Below are positions 60,901-64,000 of a stretch of DNA of 64,000 nt, in pieces. Position 1 is the stretch's first letter. Each line of letters begins with the position of its first letter. The position numbers and the translations under genes were made by a program. Source of the DNA: Rugosimonospora acidiphila (GTDB lineage: Bacteria > Actinomycetota > Actinomycetes > Mycobacteriales > Micromonosporaceae). Below the pieces are notes generated by a model that did not search any database, had not been told where the DNA came from, and was given only the letters and a program-made list of their open reading frames with translations. The DNA lies in the NCBI RefSeq assembly GCF_039543385.1, contig NZ_BAABJQ010000015.1, positions 62,001 to 126,000 of the forward strand, written 5' to 3'.

Positions 60901-61046
60901 ATCGCATCGGTCAGTCGGGAGATGGGCACCGTGCGATTGGCCTCAAGCAGAAGGCTCGCCAGAACGATCCGCTGTCTAGATCCGCCAATGTCAATATGAA
61001 AATCGCCCGCCAAGACTTCCAGCGGCCCGAGGACTCGAAACTCCAA
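57975..61046 (-). CDS. AfsR/SARP-type regulator: winged helix, BTAD, NB-ARC and TPR domains
   Basis: A 1023-residue STAND-type regulator: OmpR-like winged helix (1-95, MEFRVLGPLEVL, SRQRIVLASLLLEANRTV), BTAD (96-242), NB-ARC ATPase (about 300-600) with P-loop VGKPGVGKTT (332-340) and LIVLDNVEGE, a winged-helix stretch, and TPR repeats (about 690-1000; QAAVLYSIGALSMTEQRFAD, AAYALHNLAQVRMECGSPEE). Such proteins activate antibiotic or stress genes after ligand binding to the TPR/NB-ARC part. The start is TTG at 61044-61046, supported by GAGGAG six bases upstream. Confidence 0.93.
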   Translation of the reverse strand: MEFRVLGPLEVLAGDFHIDIGGSRQRIVLASLLLEANRTVPISRLTDAIYGEDVPSTARAQTQICISALRRLFAMHGRPDLIITRAKGYALQVEQDVLDVHQFDDRVNRARQDHDLRHSEEAVRHYRSALSLWRAPALVDIDSLAVRAAVGRLDERRISVTEDCIDLELSLGHHRDLVAELVDLVAEHPLRERLRGQLMLALYRSGRQAEALEVYRAGRRSLVDELGIEPNEWLQQLEHGILTADESLRAPTVPRGSAVPAPAASDVDLTGPESSGPAPAAIRPVSIAPGMLPTDISDFTGRNAHITAVQEQLAQAQNDPERLAVPVVAIVGKPGVGKTTLAVHVAHKVAVDFADGQLFADLHGRGTQRIGPMQILERFLRTLGVPGTAMPDGLEERAELYRALLSDRRMLIVLDNVEGESQVLPLLPGHRNSAVLITSQSRLSGIPGVEHVDLDVFDSRQSVELLSRIVGTNRVSAEPAAATALAELCGHLPLALRIAGARMATRLNWGMDQLVERLHNETRRLDELKHGGMAIRASLSLAYDAIDDEAKRLFRLLAVVDFPAFSGWVGAALLDVSLPDAQDLLDELTDAQLVDATGTGFGMQSQYRFHDLIRIFARERLVEEEPVGNRNEALGRVLGGLLFLSSEAHQRIYGGGFLQLKSPAVRWTQPNNIVERIIAPPLPWFERERATILAGVRQAAQAGFVDLCWDLAITAVTLFELRFYLNDWRETHEIALAAVRRSGNRLGQAAVLYSIGALSMTEQRFADARRELESAIVLFRVVDNVQGVALSVRNLAFLDRMSGDFVEASRRYEQALKVFREQGDMVAAAYALHNLAQVRMECGSPEEAKRLLEEALDLSQRCGSRRVEAQVLHRIGSLHLQGGEAGEAAHVFDQALSAARDIGDTVGEAYALHGLGMAQLGAGAFEAASAALEKALDVATIAGEQLVEARVSLGLGELALAQNAPARAVGHLRRALDLFRRIRLPALEARAQALLADASAVAEQEIADSQRQGANDEGAAVTR

Positions 61047-61681
61047 CCAGGTCTCCTCTGGACACCGCGTCGACAGCCGCGTTCGGCCCGCCTTACCTCG
61101 TTTGGCTGGTCGGTGACTCTAACGCTGCGGGTTGACCTGATCGGCACCCACTAGCCTCAACGGCGCCGCCTGACGGCTCACCCGGCGGACCTGACGAGCC
61201 AGCCCTGGGCCAGGCCACGGCGCCACGCGCCACGCCGTCGGCGTACGAGGGGCTCCCCGAAATGGAACCAAGATTCCCCATGACTACACGAATGGCTGTC
61301 GATTTCCGCATCCCCGTGTCCCCGTCCACCCGCCACCCACCGCCGTTCAGGGTACCCCGTACCAGTCGACAAAGGTAGATCAACAACTGATTGTCCGGAT
61401 CTAGTCGGCCGTTCGACGGATAGTCGGGTGACTGAGGCGTCGTCCAATATGCAGCTATTTGGATAGACTAATTGCATTGGATGGGGACTTTGGTGACACG
61501 CGGCTGATCGGGGTTTTATCGTGTAACGCAATGTGGAGTCGACACCACACAATGTGGCATCGACGGCGATCCGCATCCCTCCGATTTTCCCGGGTACTCA
61601 ACGCTCGTGCCCGCCAAACCAGGTCCCGGACGGCCCCGTCGCGCCCGCGCCGCCGGACTCGGCGCCTTCGCCCTTATCCCC
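61047..61681. promoter_or_regulatory. Long upstream region of the BTAD regulator, with repeated TGTGG motifs
   Basis: No gene recognised in 635 bp. The 61350-61570 part is AT-richer than average. It includes TGTGG-AGTCGACA-CCACA (61532-61549), a near-perfect 18-bp palindrome, and a second TGTGG at 61553-61557. On the minus strand TAGAGT (near 61103-61108) is a candidate -10 for the BTAD gene. Length suggests multiple regulators. Confidence 0.5.
61529..61564. repeat. 21-bp-period direct repeat with palindromic halves
   Basis: CAATGTGGAGTCGAC (61529-61543) and CAATGTGGCATCGAC (61550-61564) match at 13 of 15 positions, 21 bp apart, two helical turns. This is a typical spacing for cooperative binding by a LuxR- or SARP-type regulator. 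Confidence 0.65.
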
Positions 61682-61730
61682 AAAAAACAACGGTCCCCGC
61701 AGGCGACCGTGGATCGGTCGCTTACGGGGA
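61682..61730 (-). terminator. Intrinsic terminator of the LAL regulator gene
   Basis: Nested stems GCGACCG/CGGTCGC (61703-61709, 61715-61721) and TCCCCG/CGGGGA (61694-61699, 61725-61730) are followed on the minus strand by a U-tract, TTGTTTTTT (complement of 61682-61690). It lies 74 bp past the LAL stop codon. Confidence 0.85.
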
Positions 61731-61803
61731 ACCGGTGCTCGCCATCCGGAGGCTGGACGGCGCTTGGAGCAACGAGTATCGGTCGTCGAGCCCGGCCCGG
61801 AGG

Positions 61804-64000
61804 TCAGGCTTCGACCGGGCGGCCCACCTCAAGGATCGAGGGCAGGTCCGCGCGGCTGGTGACCTGGAGCTTCCGGTAGGTACGGGTGAGGTGCTGTTCG
61901 ACGGTGCTGAGCGTGACAAACAGCTTCTCGGCGATCTCCCGGTTGGAGTGGCCGACCGCGGCCAGCGCCGCGACGCGCCGCTCGGCGTCGCTGAGCAGCG
62001 ATGCCGGGCCACCGGCCGCACCGACACCGACCGGCCCCGCCGCCGGCGCCCGTCCGTTCGCACGACCGCCCAGCGGAGCCTGGCACTCCCGGGCCAGGCT
62101 GCGGGCCCGACCGTTGATCATGCCGGCCCGACGCGACTCCCCCAACGCCTCGAACGCGTTGGTCAGCGCCGCCAGCGAGCGGGACAACTGGTACCGGTCG
62201 CCACTGTTCTGCAACAGGTCGGCGGACTGGCGCAGCAGCATCGGCCGGTGCCGGGGCAGGCTGGTCGCGGCGAGCAGCCGGAGTGCGACACCCCGCACGC
62301 GCGGGTGTTCGGCGCTGCGGCCGAGCTGCTCCTCGATGAGGGCGGCGGCCTGGTCGGTCTTGCCGAGCGCCAGGCGGGCCTCGGCCACATCGAGGCGCCA
62401 CGGCACGAGCCCGGGCGCGTCCAGTGCCCACTCGCCCATCAGCTCACCGCACCGCGTGAAGTCCCGAAGCGCCAGCTGCGCGTGCCCGGTGACGAGGCTG
62501 TACCGACCCCGGGCGGACAGGTACGCGAGGCCGTACCGGGTCTGGAACATGGCCCGCGGTACCGGCTGGTCGAGCCGCTCGCGCACCTCGTCGTCCCGGC
62601 CCATGGCGGTCGCGGCCAGGATGAGGCTGGACAGCGGCCCGCCCACGGCAACGCCCCAACTGCTCGGGGGCATGATCTCCAGAGCCATCCGCGCGTGCTC
62701 GGCCGCACCGGGCAGGTCGCCAAGCCGGAACGCGATCTCCGAACGCACCGCGGCCAGTCGGGCCTGCCGGCTCGGGGCGCGGCGCCGGTGTGCCTCCTCG
62801 ACGAACATGTCGCACCACGGCGCGGCCTGTTCCGCGTGCCCCGCGTAGGTCAGCGCGAGCAGGCTGCACTCCACCGTGTCGAGGCTCATCTCGTCGAGGC
62901 GGGTGCCGCGCAGGATCTGCTCGACCGAGCCGACGACGTCCGGCACCGTTCCGTGCTCCAGCACCTCGGCGAGGACGGTGACCGCGTTCAGGCGGCGGGT
63001 GGCCGGTACGGTGCTGACCGCCGCGGTCGGCCGAACCGACAGCCGCGGCAGCCGCTCCCGGAAGCTCGGGTACGTGCTACGCACCCAGGGCCGGCTGATC
63101 GCCAGCTCCGCCACCGTCTCCGGCTCGTCGAGCTCGTCGGAGGCGGCCAGGCGCTCGAACACCTCTTCCACGTCGCCGAAGCTCCCGTGCCACAGCAGCG
63201 CCTTGGCGAGAACCACGGCGTCGTGGCCGCGTAGCTCGCCGCGGCTCATTCCGGTGGACAGCTGGGACAGCAGGTTCCAGGACAGGGCCGGGTTGATCCG
63301 CCACTCGGCGCGCAGCAGCGTCGTCATGATCGCGTTGCGTCGGGTCTCGTCGCGGCACTCCTGCCGGGCCAGTTCGAGGTAGGCGATGCTCTGCTCGACC
63401 GCGCCCTCGCGCAACGCCTGCCGGGCCGCGTCCTCCAGGACGACCAGCGCCCACGGCTCGCCGATGCCACCCGCGCCGAGGACATGCTCGGCGACCACCC
63501 GGGCCGCCGCGCCCCGCTCGTAGGCCAGCTTGGCGGCCCGGCGGTGCAGTTCGGCCAGGGTCGGCTCGTCGAGGCCGGCGAGCACCGCCTCGCGGGCGGC
63601 CGAGTGACGGTACCGGCCGGAGCGGAGCACCCCCGCGGTGGTCAGCTGCCGGATCACCCGGGACACCGTGCTGTTGTCGATGTCCATCAGCCGGCCCACG
63701 TGATCGGGGTCGGACAGGACCGCCAGGCCGCGCCCTACCTCCAGCATCCGCGGCTCACCGCGCTGGAGGCACGCCACGACCGCGCTGCCGTACCCGTCGC
63801 CGACCGCCATCTCCGCCGGCGACCCGCCCTCGACGGCGGTGGCCGTCGCGTGGTCGTCGAGCAGCCCCTTGACCAGCAGCGGGTTCCCGCCGGACAGCGA
63901 GTACCACTCGGTCGCGAACCGCTCGGCGTCCTCGGTCCCGACGTACCCCGCGGCCATCGCCCGCACCCCGTCCTGGCTCAGCGGGGTGAGTCGGATGCGG
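61804..64000 (-). CDS. LAL-type LuxR-family regulator, 5' end beyond the window
   Basis: The C-terminal 732 residues of a large LuxR-family ATP-binding regulator (LAL). Its frame is still open at base 64000, so the NTPase P-loop lies outside the window. Visible are the end of the NACHT-like region (SLSGGNPLLVKGLLDDHA), a winged-helix-like segment (VIRQLTTAGVLRSGRYRHSA), helical TPR-like repeats (about 200-650) and the C-terminal LuxR HTH LLSDAERRVAALAAVGHSN with REIAEKLFVTLSTVEQHLTR. LAL regulators activate secondary-metabolite or sugar genes. It reads in the same direction as the BTAD regulator, separated by a terminator. Confidence 0.9.
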   Translation of the reverse strand, partial: RIRLTPLSQDGVRAMAAGYVGTEDAERFATEWYSLSGGNPLLVKGLLDDHATATAVEGGSPAEMAVGDGYGSAVVACLQRGEPRMLEVGRGLAVLSDPDHVGRLMDIDNSTVSRVIRQLTTAGVLRSGRYRHSAAREAVLAGLDEPTLAELHRRAAKLAYERGAAARVVAEHVLGAGGIGEPWALVVLEDAARQALREGAVEQSIAYLELARQECRDETRRNAIMTTLLRAEWRINPALSWNLLSQLSTGMSRGELRGHDAVVLAKALLWHGSFGDVEEVFERLAASDELDEPETVAELAISRPWVRSTYPSFRERLPRLSVRPTAAVSTVPATRRLNAVTVLAEVLEHGTVPDVVGSVEQILRGTRLDEMSLDTVECSLLALTYAGHAEQAAPWCDMFVEEAHRRRAPSRQARLAAVRSEIAFRLGDLPGAAEHARMALEIMPPSSWGVAVGGPLSSLILAATAMGRDDEVRERLDQPVPRAMFQTRYGLAYLSARGRYSLVTGHAQLALRDFTRCGELMGEWALDAPGLVPWRLDVAEARLALGKTDQAAALIEEQLGRSAEHPRVRGVALRLLAATSLPRHRPMLLRQSADLLQNSGDRYQLSRSLAALTNAFEALGESRRAGMINGRARSLARECQAPLGGRANGRAPAAGPVGVGAAGGPASLLSDAERRVAALAAVGHSNREIAEKLFVTLSTVEQHLTRTYRKLQVTSRADLPSILEVGRPVEA

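Noticed and set aside
61093..61576. Small coding frames upstream of the BTAD regulator
   Set aside because: No consistent codon bias or recognisable domain, and starts lack good signals.

Overview
The window is 64 kb of very GC-rich DNA with strong third-position GC bias, frequent GTG starts, purine-rich Shine-Dalgarno sites beside many apparently leaderless starts, and actinobacterial families (SigE-type and ECF42-type sigma factors, AfsR/SARP and LAL regulators, MerR-VOC fusion, sugar ABC operon without its own ATPase). This points to a filamentous actinomycete, perhaps Micromonosporaceae, but no rRNA or tRNA is present to settle the family. I see no CRISPR array, prophage, insertion sequence, replication origin or PKS/NRPS genes.

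Layout. 1-4.2 kb: branched-chain 2-oxoacid dehydrogenase operon (E1alpha, E1beta, E2; minus strand; E2 cut by the left edge) divergent from an Lrp/AsnC regulator. 4.3-12.4 kb: a DGPF/YCII protein, a CBS-like/GGDEF/EAL protein whose 3' end carries a 35-bp tandem duplication, an MFS transporter, a haloacetate-dehalogenase-like hydrolase, a LysR/SDR divergent pair with a palindromic operator, and a P450. 12.5-18.8 kb: LemA plus a DUF2207-like membrane protein, a DszC-like flavoprotein, a PPOX-family protein, an SDR with altered active site and a DinB/DUF664 protein.

18.8-23.9 kb: a large membrane protein with a long repetitive, probably beta-solenoid region, divergent from a tight three-gene operon of unknown function: a HExxH metallopeptidase-like protein with a CFI-box-like domain, a Pro-rich/beta-sandwich-like protein and a coiled-coil Cys-rich protein. 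This triad is one of the two best candidates for an undescribed system. 23.9-33.9 kb: tandem GNAT, SigE-type sigma factor with a membrane HAF-repeat partner, Tat-exported amidase, MarR/EamA/NmrA divergon, acyl desaturase, amidase and membrane FKBP. 34-43.9 kb: MerR-VOC fusion with a complete MerR-type promoter, a decayed TetR gene, a GT2, an acyl-CoA synthetase, an SRPBCC protein, a Ser/Thr kinase and KatG.

44-55.7 kb: a PQQ-propeller lipoprotein, a 1383-residue secreted GH3 enzyme and, divergent from it, a sugar ABC operon (permease, binding lipoprotein, permease) that continues into a HAD phosphatase and a beta-CASP-like metallo-beta-lactamase hydrolase. 55.8-64 kb: an ECF42 sigma factor (whose typical DGPF partner lies 51 kb away with a matching promoter), a transthyretin-like protein lacking HIUase catalytic residues, a 55-residue exported peptide facing a BTAD/NB-ARC/TPR regulator, and the C-terminal part of a LAL/LuxR regulator. 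The peptide plus TPR receptor is the second candidate system, a possible peptide-signalling circuit.
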